DNA of 48,073 nt from Castellaniella sp041677825 (GTDB taxonomy: Bacteria; Pseudomonadota; Gammaproteobacteria; Burkholderiales; Burkholderiaceae_B): contig NZ_JBAYPG010000028.1 of the NCBI RefSeq assembly GCF_041677825.1, positions 1 to 48,073 of the forward strand, given 5' to 3'. The notes beneath the pieces were generated by a model, which saw only the letters and a program-made list of their open reading frames with translations, searched no databases and was not told where the DNA came from. This document shows positions 1 to 8,396 of the stretch, piece after piece; the stretch's first letter is position 1, and each line of letters starts with the position of its first letter. A program made the position numbers and the translations under genes.

Positions 1-1770
1 ACCCCACAGGTCCTCGAAGCCAGCCGTATCGCCACTCGCACCCAATTGCAGCGTGAGCGTGCTCTCGGCATCGACCGGGTTGCTCAGGCGCACCTCGAAG
101 TGCACCGGATCACCCTCGTTGACCTGCTCGCCCTCGATGCCCAGCGTCGGCCGGTCATCGTCGGCGTACACCGGCGGCTCGTTGGGATCGTCCGGATCCA
201 CGGGCGGCAGCTGCCGGCCATCGTCCACGATCGTGCCCGTGCCCGTGCCTTCGATGCCATCGGGCAGTGGTGTGCCGCTGGCCGTCTCGCCCTCCTGGCG
301 AACCACCAGCTGGAAATTCTCCGCGCCTTCGAATATCTCATCGTCCACGGTCTGAACCGTGACGCTCACCCCATCCACCGTGTTGGCCGGAAGCTCGAAG
401 CTGAACGTGCCATCGCCATTGTCGGTCACCGGCACGGACACCCCGCCCACAACCACGACAGGCGGTACGTTAAAGTTCACATCGTCGACATCGGCCTGGC
501 CGTCTCCCGATCCATACGCCAGACCCACGGTGACGGTCGTCGGATGGTCCACCGGCTTGCCGAAATCAACTTCGAATGTCCCCACGTCCCCTTCGCTGAT
601 GATTACATCGGAGACCGTGATCGTGGGCACATCATTGTCCAGCACGGTCGTGCTGACCGAGCCTTCGGCAATCAGGTTCTCAAAATTCCCGCCCGTGGCC
701 GACTGAATGCCGACCGACTCATCGATATCCCCCTGCACCAGATCGTCGTCGCCGCGCGCGGGATAGGTCACCGAGCCGCTCGTGCGGCCCACGGGGATCG
801 TGATCGTCTGCCCGTTGTCCAACTGGATGACAAGATCCGTATTCTGCGGTGGATTCGTTACATGCGCGACAATCGTGATGTCTTCACCCTCGACCACCGA
901 GGCCGGCCCTTCGAGCGTGATCTCGGTGGGATCATCATCATCCGTGATGATCGTGGTCGTGCTGCCGCCCACCACGAGATTCTCATAATGGCCGCCCTCG
1001 ATCGAGCCCACACCCACGGTGCGCGGCTCGTCGCCCTGGATATAGACATCGTCTTCCCGGCTGTCGACCGTGACCGAGCCTGTTGTTTCCCCAACCGGGA
1101 TGGTAATGACGGCGCCGTTGGTGAGTGTGATGACCAACGGACTGCCGGTGACCGGATTGCTCACCGTGGCCGTGATCAGATATTGATTGCCTTCGACGAC
1201 GGTGGTTGGCGAAGACAGGGTCAGCACCGTCTCGCCCGGGACGAGATCAGGATCCACGATATCGCCATCTTCCTCACCTGGACCACCCGCACCCGCCGTG
1301 CCCGCGAAAAGCCGGTCATCATCATCGCCCGGCGCCCCGTGAGAAAACGCGACACCCAGAGGCGTGGTCTCTTCGATGATGCGCATCAGGCGCACGAAGC
1401 CGCTGCCGGTACCGTCGACACCGGACGTGGTTGTCGTGGCCGCCGTGGGATCCAGCACATCGAAGGGATCCTGGTTGTCCCCGAGCAATGCAATCAGGCG
1501 CTCGGCCTCGGCATCGGCGGGCGGCACGACCGCGGCTTCGCTGGCATCGATGTCCAGCTGAAGCATGGAGGCATCGAGCTGCACGCTGCGCTGCTCACCG
1601 ATGGTGACAGCAGGCACCCCTTCAGCGCTGAGTTCGAGCAAGGCCCCCTGGCCCGTTACCACTTCGGCATCGACCGGGATGCGCATCCCCTCGCGCAGCG
1701 GGTGCAATAGCCCATCCTGCCCACGAACCGAAGCCTCACCCACCAATTTGCTGACCAATACAGTTGCCAT
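1..1770 (-). CDS. LapA/BrtA-type giant surface adhesin, N-terminal part (cut by window edge)
   Basis: The minus-strand frame is open from the ATG at 1770 to the window edge, so about 590 N-terminal residues are visible and the C-terminus is missing. It begins MATVLVSKLVGEASVRGQDG and continues with the pattern of the retention module of LapA-type adhesins (residues ~1-130). A di-alanine (T109-A-A-T112) sits where the periplasmic protease LapG cuts relatives, followed by a Gly-rich stretch and FVRLMRIIEETTPL. From about residue 185 come acidic, Thr/Val-rich Ig-like repeats of roughly 100 residues, containing VEGN/VEGE, TIPVG and DDDDPT/DNDVPT. There is no Sec signal peptide, as expected for type I secretion. 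The secretion genes lie just upstream on the same strand. In this family the retention module plugs the outer-membrane TolC-like pore and holds the adhesin on the surface for biofilm formation. Family assignment is firm; cleavage by a LapG homologue is inferred. Confidence 0.85.
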   Translation of the reverse strand, partial: MATVLVSKLVGEASVRGQDGLLHPLREGMRIPVDAEVVTGQGALLELSAEGVPAVTIGEQRSVQLDASMLQLDIDASEAAVVPPADAEAERLIALLGDNQDPFDVLDPTAATTTTSGVDGTGSGFVRLMRIIEETTPLGVAFSHGAPGDDDDRLFAGTAGAGGPGEEDGDIVDPDLVPGETVLTLSSPTTVVEGNQYLITATVSNPVTGSPLVITLTNGAVITIPVGETTGSVTVDSREDDVYIQGDEPRTVGVGSIEGGHYENLVVGGSTTTIITDDDDPTEITLEGPASVVEGEDITIVAHVTNPPQNTDLVIQLDNGQTITIPVGRTSGSVTYPARGDDDLVQGDIDESVGIQSATGGNFENLIAEGSVSTTVLDNDVPTITVSDVIISEGDVGTFEVDFGKPVDHPTTVTVGLAYGSGDGQADVDDVNFNVPPVVVVGGVSVPVTDNGDGTFSFELPANTVDGVSVTVQTVDDEIFEGAENFQLVVRQEGETASGTPLPDGIEGTGTGTIVDDGRQLPPVDPDDPNEPPVYADDDRPTLGIEGEQVNEGDPVHFEVRLSNPVDAESTLTLQLGASGDTAGFEDLWG

Positions 1771-1824
1771 CACACTATTCCGTGTTCATCATTCGATGCC
1801 AGTATGCTAAACAGCGACCTTTCG

Positions 1825-1840
1825 GCAGACCATTGTCTGC
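1825..1840 (-). promoter_or_regulatory. short inverted repeat upstream of the adhesin
   Basis: GCAGAC-CATT-GTCTGC is a perfect 6-bp inverted repeat centred about 63 bases upstream of the adhesin start. It could be a hairpin in the leader or a binding site for the adjacent LuxR-type regulator. No convincing -10/-35 pair was found in this 143-base gap, so the role is a guess. Confidence 0.25.
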
Positions 1841-1875
1841 GGCGACAGGTCACCATGAAAATCTTGCGGGATCAT

Positions 1876-1891
1876 CCGGCCGCGCGGCCGG
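1876..1891 (-). terminator. GC-rich palindrome after the LuxR gene
   Basis: CCGGCCGCGCGGCCGG is a perfect 16-base palindrome starting 22 bases beyond the LuxR-type stop codon, in the gap before the adhesin. It can form a stable hairpin that might terminate or stabilise the upstream transcript. No long U-run follows, only GATTTTC about ten bases on, so classic intrinsic termination is doubtful. Confidence 0.3.
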
Positions 1892-1913
1892 TTGCGGGTC
1901 TGCAGGCGCAGCC

Positions 1914-2552
1914 TCAGGCGGGGCTGACCGACGGCTCGATACCGTGGACTCTCAGCGTCAGCGACAGGCGGTCGCATACCCCGAGTTTTTCGAAGGACGA
2001 TGACAGGTGTGCCCTGACCGTGCGTTCAGTAATGCCCAGGGCATCTGCAATGGCCTGATTGGCCAGGCCCCCGGCGGCCATGCGCGCCACTTCGGTTTCC
2101 CGATCGGTCAGGCCGTGCGCCCAGTTCATGGCCTCGACCCGGCTGTCGTCCAGTTGCCGCAGCAGCCTTTGGAGCAGCGAACGCCCCACCCAGACCTCAC
2201 CCAGGGCAACGGTCTGCACGATATGGGCCAATGAGGTGGCCGGTACGTAGGCGTGGAAACAACCCCGGCCACCCATCTCGAGGATGCGTACCGCCTGTGC
2301 GTCATCCAGGCGGGTGCAGCCAACGATGATGCGAACATTGCTCGCCAATGCCTGCCAGACCGCATCGGACCAGTCGGGCAAACCCGGCAGGGCGGCATCC
2401 AGCACCACGATCTGCCGCTGACCCATGGCCCAGCGCCCGATGTCACGCAGGCTGTGCCCCCGTGCCGGCAACCAACCATGCGCTTCAATCTGGCGCCAGT
2501 GTTGCCAGAGGATGTCATCGTGGGTCAGCAAGAGTACCGACTTGGCCTGCAT
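1914..2552 (-). CDS. LuxR/NarL-type response regulator with a pseudo-receiver
   Basis: This 212-residue transcription factor has an N-terminal receiver-like fold (~5-125) and a C-terminal LuxR helix-turn-helix (~147-210, LTDRETEVARMAAGGLANQA then GITERTVRAHLS). In the receiver, H11-D12-D13 and D52 can fill the acidic-pocket and phospho-acceptor positions. The usual lysine near residue 101 appears replaced (GCFHAYVP), so phosphorylation is uncertain. I chose the ATG at 2552 because GGAGAGAAG precedes it; a GTG at 2573 has weaker support. It lies between the type I secretion genes and the adhesin, on the same strand, so it probably controls adhesin or exporter expression. No partner histidine kinase is visible. 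Confidence 0.8.
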   Translation of the reverse strand: MQAKSVLLLTHDDILWQHWRQIEAHGWLPARGHSLRDIGRWAMGQRQIVVLDAALPGLPDWSDAVWQALASNVRIIVGCTRLDDAQAVRILEMGGRGCFHAYVPATSLAHIVQTVALGEVWVGRSLLQRLLRQLDDSRVEAMNWAHGLTDRETEVARMAAGGLANQAIADALGITERTVRAHLSSSFEKLGVCDRLSLTLRVHGIEPSVSPA

Positions 2553-2660
2553 TCTTCTCTCCGGGATCACCACGATCCATAACCTTCATATGGTATCGGT
2601 TGAGCGATCTTCAACACCATTGTCGCCAGCGACAGATCCGCACTGTTTTCTGGTGCGTTT

Positions 2661-4079
2661 CTAGCGCTCTCGCAAGGCGTTCTCGCTGGCGCGCAGGATG
2701 GGTTTGAGCAGGTAATGCATCAGGGAACGCTTGCCGGTCAGGATATGGACCTCGGCCTGCATGCCGGGCAGTATGGCACGCTCTTCCTCACCGACATAGG
2801 CCGAATCGGTACGCACGTTCACCAGATAGTACGAATTGTCTTTTTCGTCCGTGATGGCGTCGGCGCCGATGTGCTCGACATACCCCTTGAGGCCGCCATA
2901 GATGGCAAAGTCATACGCCGTGAACTTCACGTCTGCGCCCTGACCCGGGTGCAGGAAACCAATGTCGCGCGGATTGATCTTCACCTCGAGCAGCAGCGTG
3001 TCATCGGAGGGGACGATATCCAGGATGTCCTTGCCCGGCTGGACCACGCCGCCTATCGTGTTGATCATCATGTTGTTGATCACCCCACGCACCGGCGAGC
3101 GCACTTCGGCCAGTTTCACGCGGTCCTGCAGGGCGACACGGGTCTCCTGCAGGGTCGCGAGCTTTGCCGTGGTGTCCTGCAGGTCACGATGCGCCTCGTT
3201 GCGCATGTTGAGTTCGGATTCTTCGATCTTGGTGCTCGCCTCGTCGATGGCCGCCTCGATCCGCGTGATCTGCGCCGCGGCCGCCTTGGCCTCGCCACAG
3301 AAACGGGCCACGTCCCGGCGCAGGCGCAGGACCTCGACCTGGGAGACCGCGCCGCTCTTGACCAGCGGCTCGGTGACGCGCAACTCTTGCGAGGTAAGGT
3401 TGCAACTGGTATTGGCCTGATCGAGATTGGCCTGGGTTTCGGCCAGTTCCTGCTGGCGCTGGCGCAGCTGCTCGTGGGCGATGCGCAAGGTGGCCTCGAG
3501 TTCGCGCGTGCGCGACTGCCAGACCTGCCGTTCGCTGTCAGCGATTTCTGGCGCCTGCTCGAGCACTTCTTCAGGCGGTATGAAATCCTCGCCCGAGGCC
3601 AGGGCCCTGAGCCGCGCAGCCTTGGCCAGCAAGGAAAGGCGTTCGGCCTGATTCTCACCCAGCGACGATGAGTAACGGGTAGGATCGATACGCAGCAGGA
3701 CTTGCCCCTCGTCCACCCGTTCGCCCGGGCGCACCAGAATACTTTCGACAATGCCGCCATCCAGGCTCTGGATGACCTGAAGTTGACGCGAGGGCACCAC
3801 CTTGCCTGTGCCACGCACAACTTCATCGATCAACCCGTAGGCTGACCACACGAGCAATGCCGCCACGACGATGAGCGACACCCAGACCAGCTTGCGCGCA
3901 CCTCGGGCTTCCTGATGGCGGATGGTCCATTGTGCGTCAGCCACCAGATCTTCGGTCGCATAGCGCTGCGCATACGGATTGCGGCCATCGATCAGCAGAT
4001 CGAACAGCTTCAGAAAAGGATAGGCCAGCCAGTAAAAAGGTCTGGAAAGCAGCCAGAACAGAACGCGGATGAGCTTCAT
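2661..4079 (-). CDS. HlyD/LapC-type membrane-fusion adaptor of type I secretion
   Basis: This 472-residue periplasmic adaptor links the inner-membrane ABC exporter to a TolC-like outer-membrane channel. A short cytoplasmic N-terminus is followed by one membrane helix (~64-84, LVWVSLIVVAALLVWSAYGL), a barrel-sandwich half (GGIVESILVRPGERVDEGQVL), a long alpha-helical coiled coil (~150-330, rich in Glu, Gln and Arg), and the second lipoyl/beta-barrel half (VRSPVRGVINNMMI). It ends with a typical HlyD C-terminal region. The start overlaps the ABC exporter stop by four bases (ATGA), so the two genes are translationally coupled. The TolC-like partner is not in the window. Its cargo is very probably the adhesin at 1-1770. 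Confidence 0.92.
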   Translation of the reverse strand: MKLIRVLFWLLSRPFYWLAYPFLKLFDLLIDGRNPYAQRYATEDLVADAQWTIRHQEARGARKLVWVSLIVVAALLVWSAYGLIDEVVRGTGKVVPSRQLQVIQSLDGGIVESILVRPGERVDEGQVLLRIDPTRYSSSLGENQAERLSLLAKAARLRALASGEDFIPPEEVLEQAPEIADSERQVWQSRTRELEATLRIAHEQLRQRQQELAETQANLDQANTSCNLTSQELRVTEPLVKSGAVSQVEVLRLRRDVARFCGEAKAAAAQITRIEAAIDEASTKIEESELNMRNEAHRDLQDTTAKLATLQETRVALQDRVKLAEVRSPVRGVINNMMINTIGGVVQPGKDILDIVPSDDTLLLEVKINPRDIGFLHPGQGADVKFTAYDFAIYGGLKGYVEHIGADAITDEKDNSYYLVNVRTDSAYVGEEERAILPGMQAEVHILTGKRSLMHYLLKPILRASENALRER

Positions 4080-6364
4080 GAACGCGCCTCTGCACGGCTG
4101 ACCCGCCCCGCCCTGAGTGCCTCCATCACCTGGGCCTTGGGCCCGTCGGCCACGATGCGCCCGCGATCGACCACCATCAACCGATCGACCATTTCGAGCA
4201 ATGCCGTACGGTGGGTGACCAACACGACAGTCTTGTCCTGGCCGGCTTCGAGCAGCCTGGCCCTCAGTTGGGCTTCGCTCTGGTGATCCATATTGCTGCT
4301 GGGCTCATCGAGCAACAATATGGGCGGGTCATTGATCAGCGCACGCGCAATGCCCACCGCCTGGCGCTGGCCACCCGAGAGCGAATCGCCCCGTTCGCCG
4401 ATGGGCATGTCATAGCCCTCGGGGTGCAGGTAGGCGAACTCGTCCACCCCCGCGACTCGCGCCACATCGAGCATGTCGTCGTATGTCGCAAATGGTGCAC
4501 TGAGCAACAGATTGTCTTTCAGGCTGCCATAGAAGAGCATTGCATCCTGAGCCACATAGCCGATATTGCGGCGCAGGTCGATGGGGTCGATCTGGGCCGC
4601 ATCGACCCCGTCCACCAGCACCATGCCCGCTGTAGGCTGATACAGCCCCAGCACCAGTTTCTCTATCGTGGATTTCCCTGAACCCACCCGGCCGATCACG
4701 CCGACCTTTTCACCGGGCATGATCCTGAAACTGATTCTGGAGACCGCCGGCTGCTCGGACCCGGGATAGGTGAAGCTCACATTGCGAAATTCGATTTCAC
4801 CACGCAAACGGGCACGCGGCACGAACTGCCGGCCCTCCGGGTGTTCGACCGGCATCTCCATCGCCTGATCGACCGAAGCCAGCGAAGTCTTGGCCTGGTG
4901 GTATTGAATCAGCAGTCCAGCCACCTGCCCCAGGGGGGCCAGGCAGCGGCTGGAGATCATCGAGGCGGCGATGATGCCGCCCAGGGAAATCTGCGACTCC
5001 GCCGCCAGATACACGCCGATCATGATCACCGCCACGGATACGAGCTGCTGCGCCATCTGCACGAAACCCACCGTGGTGGCGGAAATCAGCTTCAGCTGCC
5101 CGCCGATATGGGCCAGAAACTGCGTGGCCCCTTCGTACTTGCGCTGCATGTGGCTGCGCGCATTGAGCGTCTTGACGGGCTCCATACCCGCGAGCGCCTC
5201 GACCAGCACCGCATTGCGCTGGGCCGACGCCTGGAAGGTCTTGACAGTCAGGTCTTCCATGCGCACCTGGGCGGCCAGGGACACCAGAAAGACCAGGACC
5301 ATGGCGATCACGGGCGGGATCAGCATGTATGGTGAAATCCAGGCCATGACCCCCAGAAACAGGAAAATGAAGGGCAAATCGACCAATGTCGTCAGGCTGG
5401 CCGAGGCGATGAAGTCACGCACCGACTCGAAGGCACGCAAGTTCGAGGCAAACGAGCCCACCGAAGCCGGCCGGTTTTCCATGCGCAGGTCGAGCACCCG
5501 TTCCATGATCAGCGCCGAAAGCTGCACATCGATGCGTTTGGCCGCCCGGTCGACGACATATGCACGGATGGTGGTCAAAAGATAATTGAAGACCAGCACC
5601 AGGCCGATACCGGTGGCAAGAACCCAGAGCGTCTCGACCGCATTGCTGGGCACCACCCGGTCGTAGACGTTCATGGTGAACAGCGGCATGGCAATCGCAA
5701 AGAGGTTGATCAACAGTGCCGCCACCACCACATCGCGATACAGGCGACGGTTTTCCATGACCACCCCCCAGAACCAGTGGCCACTGCGTGGCTTGACCCC
5801 CGCTTCATCGCGTTTTTCGAAACGGAATTCCGGCCGCACGAATGCCACCAGGCCGGTGTAGTCGCGCTCGAGTTCGGCCCGCGGCATGCGCACCGGCCCC
5901 CCGCCTTCGGGGAACTGAACCATGCAGGCATCCTTGCCCACCTCGAACAACAGGCAGGCGCGCTCATCGGCGAGCATGAGAATGGCCGGCAAAAGCCCCG
6001 AGGGCAGCTGATCGAGCGTGCGCCGTGCAAACCGTGCCGAGCAGTGGGCCCGCGCGGCGGCACGGGCCAGCAGCGAAGGTACGAGCCGGTGATCGACCAG
6101 CGGCAGGCCCTGAACCAGTGCCTGCGCAGAGCTTTCGACGCCGTAGTGCCTGAGTATCAGGACCAGGCTGTCCAGCAGGGGATCGTCATGCGTATCGCCG
6201 GAATGTACGCGCCATTGGCGTCTTTCGCCTGGCGATTTCGACGCCGTCCGCGGCGACGGCCCTGTGCCCTCGTGGCCGCCGTCATGCTGGCCGTTGTCAT
6301 GCCCCGACACCCCGTCCTGCCCGGGCAACGCCGATTTTCTGGCTGCCGCATCAGATGATTTCAT
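4076..6364 (-). CDS. type I secretion ABC exporter (LapB-like), with inactive C39-like domain
   Basis: This inner-membrane exporter of 762 residues drives type I secretion. Its N-terminal ~40-170 resembles a C39 peptidase domain but lacks the catalytic cysteine (DPLLDSLVLILRHYG), as in exporters of RTX and large adhesins that do not cleave a leader. Six membrane helices follow (starting near LLINLFAIAMPLFTMNVYDR), then the nucleotide-binding domain: Walker A GRVGSGKST (~556-564), signature LSGGQRQ, Walker B ILLLDEP and a switch histidine (LVTHRT). I chose the ATG at 6364 because GCGAGG lies just upstream; a TTG at 6376 is possible. The start overlaps the small upstream gene by 14 bases, and the end overlaps the HlyD-like gene. 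Confidence 0.93.
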   Translation of the reverse strand: MKSSDAAARKSALPGQDGVSGHDNGQHDGGHEGTGPSPRTASKSPGERRQWRVHSGDTHDDPLLDSLVLILRHYGVESSAQALVQGLPLVDHRLVPSLLARAAARAHCSARFARRTLDQLPSGLLPAILMLADERACLLFEVGKDACMVQFPEGGGPVRMPRAELERDYTGLVAFVRPEFRFEKRDEAGVKPRSGHWFWGVVMENRRLYRDVVVAALLINLFAIAMPLFTMNVYDRVVPSNAVETLWVLATGIGLVLVFNYLLTTIRAYVVDRAAKRIDVQLSALIMERVLDLRMENRPASVGSFASNLRAFESVRDFIASASLTTLVDLPFIFLFLGVMAWISPYMLIPPVIAMVLVFLVSLAAQVRMEDLTVKTFQASAQRNAVLVEALAGMEPVKTLNARSHMQRKYEGATQFLAHIGGQLKLISATTVGFVQMAQQLVSVAVIMIGVYLAAESQISLGGIIAASMISSRCLAPLGQVAGLLIQYHQAKTSLASVDQAMEMPVEHPEGRQFVPRARLRGEIEFRNVSFTYPGSEQPAVSRISFRIMPGEKVGVIGRVGSGKSTIEKLVLGLYQPTAGMVLVDGVDAAQIDPIDLRRNIGYVAQDAMLFYGSLKDNLLLSAPFATYDDMLDVARVAGVDEFAYLHPEGYDMPIGERGDSLSGGQRQAVGIARALINDPPILLLDEPSSNMDHQSEAQLRARLLEAGQDKTVVLVTHRTALLEMVDRLMVVDRGRIVADGPKAQVMEALRAGRVSRAEARS

Positions 6365-6620
6365 CGTCCTCGCCAATCAAATCCAAAGTCTCACGCAGAC
6401 GGCGGCGAGCCTGTTTGCGCTGCGTCAGCTTCTGCTGGGCCTGTGCGGGCAGGTCTGTCAGGCGGATGGTGCCATTTTCAATCAGTACATCGATCAGATC
6501 TTCGAGAACGCGAACGAAGTCGATGTCCAGCGTATTCATCTGCTGCCCGACATCCGCCGACCCCGGCCCCTGAAGTGACTCAGGGCCTGACCTGTCTTTT
6601 GCGCCCGGGTCATCAACCAT
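6351..6620 (-). CDS. small conserved acidic protein coupled to the exporter
   Basis: This is an 89-residue soluble protein with no signal peptide. After a Gly/Pro/Asp-rich head, the well-ordered part (~28-75) is MNTLDIDFVRVLEDLIDVLI, then RLTDLPAQAQQKLTQRKQARRRL, and an acidic end (IGEDDEII). I believe similar small proteins occur beside adhesin and secretion genes in pseudomonads, but I know of no assigned function. The ATG at 6620 follows GGGGTGA; ATGs at 6659 and 6539 are alternatives, and the last would keep only the conserved core. The end overlaps the exporter start, which implies translational coupling and a role tied to the secretion system, perhaps as an accessory or chaperone-like factor (inference). 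Confidence 0.7.
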   Translation of the reverse strand: MVDDPGAKDRSGPESLQGPGSADVGQQMNTLDIDFVRVLEDLIDVLIENGTIRLTDLPAQAQQKLTQRKQARRRLRETLDLIGEDDEII

Positions 6621-6707
6621 CGTGTCACCCCATGATTTGGTGAATCCCGCCCTTGGCATATTGATTGCGCCGGCCAGATCGTCCGATACGAAACCGGCAT
6701 CGGGATC

Positions 6708-6797
6708 TGGCGGAAGCGGTGAGATTCGAACTCACGGATGGGTTGCCCCATCGCCGGTTTTCAAGACCGGTCCATTCAACCACTCTGGCACGCTTCC
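6708..6797 (-). tRNA. tRNA-Ser (anticodon UGA)
   Basis: On the minus strand, a 7-bp acceptor stem GGAAGCG/CGCTTCC encloses a D-arm, an anticodon stem CCGGT/ACCGG with loop CTTGAAA (anticodon TGA), a long class II variable arm and a T-arm with GTTCGAATC. The discriminator is G and the CCA end is encoded. It is 90 nt long, as expected for serine tRNA. It stands between the liv-type transporter and the adhesin-secretion block. Confidence 0.97.
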
Positions 6798-6865
6798 TCA
6801 AGGATCGCCAGTTTAGCGCATAATGCGCCTGCCGTTTCAAACGGCCTGCTCTTTTGGCGAGGTGC

Positions 6866-7597
6866 TCAGATCGACAGGTATTCGCGCCGTACCTGGTCAT
6901 TGTCGACCAGTTCCTGCATCGACCCCTGAAAGATGATCTGCCCTTTTTCCAACACATAGCTGCGCTCGGCCACGGCACGGGCAAAATGCAGGTTCTGTTC
7001 GGACAGCAGGATGCTGACCCCCTGTTTCTTGAGTTTCAGGATCGCGGCGGCCATTTGCTCGACGATAATGGGCGCCACACCTTCGGTCGGCTCATCGAGC
7101 AGCAGGAGCAGAGGATTGCCCATCAAGGTACGGCCAATGGTCAGCATCTGCTGTTCGCCGCCGCTCATCTGCCCGCCCAACCGTTGGCGCATCCGATCCA
7201 GGTTGGGGAACAGGGCATACACCATCTCCGGGGTCCAGTTCGGGGCCATCTCGCCGTCGGGCCAGGCGCGCGGCGGCCGACGGCCAATGTCCAGATTCTG
7301 CGCTACGGTCAGGTCGGTGAAAATGCGCCGGTCTTCCGGGACGAAGCCCAGGCCGCGGCGGGCAATTTCAAAGGGACGCAGATGGCTGATGTCCTGACCC
7401 ATAAACTGCACCAGGCCGCGCTTTTTTTCCTGCAGGCCCATGATGGACTTCAGGGTAGTCGACTTGCCAGCGCCATTGCGGCCCATCAGCGCCACGACTT
7501 CGCCCCGGCGTACGTCGAGGCCGACGTCGTACAGGATCTGGGCCTTGCCATACCAGGCATTCAGGCCGACCACTTGCAACACGATCTCTACGTCCAT
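6866..7597 (-). CDS. livF: branched-chain-type ABC transporter ATPase LivF
   Basis: This 243-residue cytoplasmic ATPase belongs to a HAAT-family uptake system. Walker A is GRNGAGKST (39-47), the signature MSGGEQQ (144-150) and Walker B LLLLLDEP (163-170). Sequence and length match LivF rather than LivG. I chose the ATG at 7597 because a near-perfect GAGGAGGG precedes it; that ribosome-binding site overlaps the LivG stop codon (TGAGGAGGG). It is the last gene of a five-function operon of binding protein, fused permease and two ATPases. The substrate may be a branched-chain amino acid, another amino acid, an amide or urea; the ATPase does not tell which. Confidence 0.92.
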   Translation of the reverse strand: MDVEIVLQVVGLNAWYGKAQILYDVGLDVRRGEVVALMGRNGAGKSTTLKSIMGLQEKKRGLVQFMGQDISHLRPFEIARRGLGFVPEDRRIFTDLTVAQNLDIGRRPPRAWPDGEMAPNWTPEMVYALFPNLDRMRQRLGGQMSGGEQQMLTIGRTLMGNPLLLLLDEPTEGVAPIIVEQMAAAILKLKKQGVSILLSEQNLHFARAVAERSYVLEKGQIIFQGSMQELVDNDQVRREYLSI

Positions 7598-7607
7598 CGT
7601 GCCCTCC

Positions 7608-8378
7608 TCAGCCCCTGGTGGCAAGCGGGCCCGGCTCGGGCGTGCCACCGAAATACACTTCGCGCACCCCGGCGTGCTGACGGATAGTAGCCACATCCCC
7701 TTCAGCGACCAATTCTCCGCGCGCGAGCACTATCACCCGGTCTGAATACGAAAACACCACATCCATGCTGTGCTCGGTAAACAGGACGCCCAATTTGCGC
7801 CGCATCACCAGTTGCCGGGTCAACGCCATGAGCTCGTTGCGCTCGCGTGGCGCCATCCCGGCGGTCGGCTCATCCATCAACAGCAGGCGCGGTTCATTGG
7901 CCAGCGCCATGGCCAGTTCCACACGCTTGACATCGCCATAGGCCAGTTCACTGCACGGGCGGCTGGCCTGATCGGCCATGCCGACCTGCGCCAGCAGATC
8001 CATGGCCTGTTGACGATACTGCGCAGCGGCCCCGCGCAGAAACGAGAACGTCTTGCGGTGACAGGCCAGCAAAGCCATCTGTACGTTTTCGACAACCCGC
8101 ATGGAGGCAAACGTTTCTGCAATCTGGAAGGTCCGCGAGACACCCAGCCGGGCGATGCGACGCGGGGCCCAACGCTCGATCCGGGTCCCCATGAAGGCTA
8201 TGGATCCGGAACTGGGTTCCAGCTGGCCATTGATCATGTTGAAGGTCGTGGTCTTGCCGGCACCGTTGGGCCCGATCAAGGCCAGCAGTTCTCCTTCGCG
8301 CACATCGAAGCTGACATCGTTCACCGCCCGAAAATCAGCATAACGCTTGGAGAGGTTCCTGATTTCAAGCAAATTCAT
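7608..8378 (-). CDS. livG: branched-chain-type ABC transporter ATPase LivG
   Basis: This is the second ATPase of the transporter, 256 residues. Walker A is GPNGAGKT (36-43), the signature the LivG-style variant LAYGD (145-149) and Walker B LLLMDEP (165-171). The long insert between Walker A and the signature (AETFASMRVVENVQMALLAC and on) is typical of LivG. The ATG at 8378 follows GGAGGACAGG. It lies 18 bases after the fused permease stop and just before LivF, in one operon. LivG and LivF normally form the heterodimer that powers the LivH/LivM channel. Confidence 0.92.
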   Translation of the reverse strand: MNLLEIRNLSKRYADFRAVNDVSFDVREGELLALIGPNGAGKTTTFNMINGQLEPSSGSIAFMGTRIERWAPRRIARLGVSRTFQIAETFASMRVVENVQMALLACHRKTFSFLRGAAAQYRQQAMDLLAQVGMADQASRPCSELAYGDVKRVELAMALANEPRLLLMDEPTAGMAPRERNELMALTRQLVMRRKLGVLFTEHSMDVVFSYSDRVIVLARGELVAEGDVATIRQHAGVREVYFGGTPEPGPLATRG

Positions 8379-8396
8379 CCTGTCCTCCGGCCTTGC

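Noticed and set aside
46..1710. Long open frame on the plus strand (554 codons)
   Set aside because: It is the antisense of the adhesin frame in GC-rich DNA; its translation is Arg/His/Asp-rich without domain character, while the minus frame has clear family features.
1..1770. Repeated words in the adhesin as a possible CRISPR or DNA tandem array
   Set aside because: The repeats are diverged protein-domain repeats of about 100 codons, in frame, without regular short spacers.
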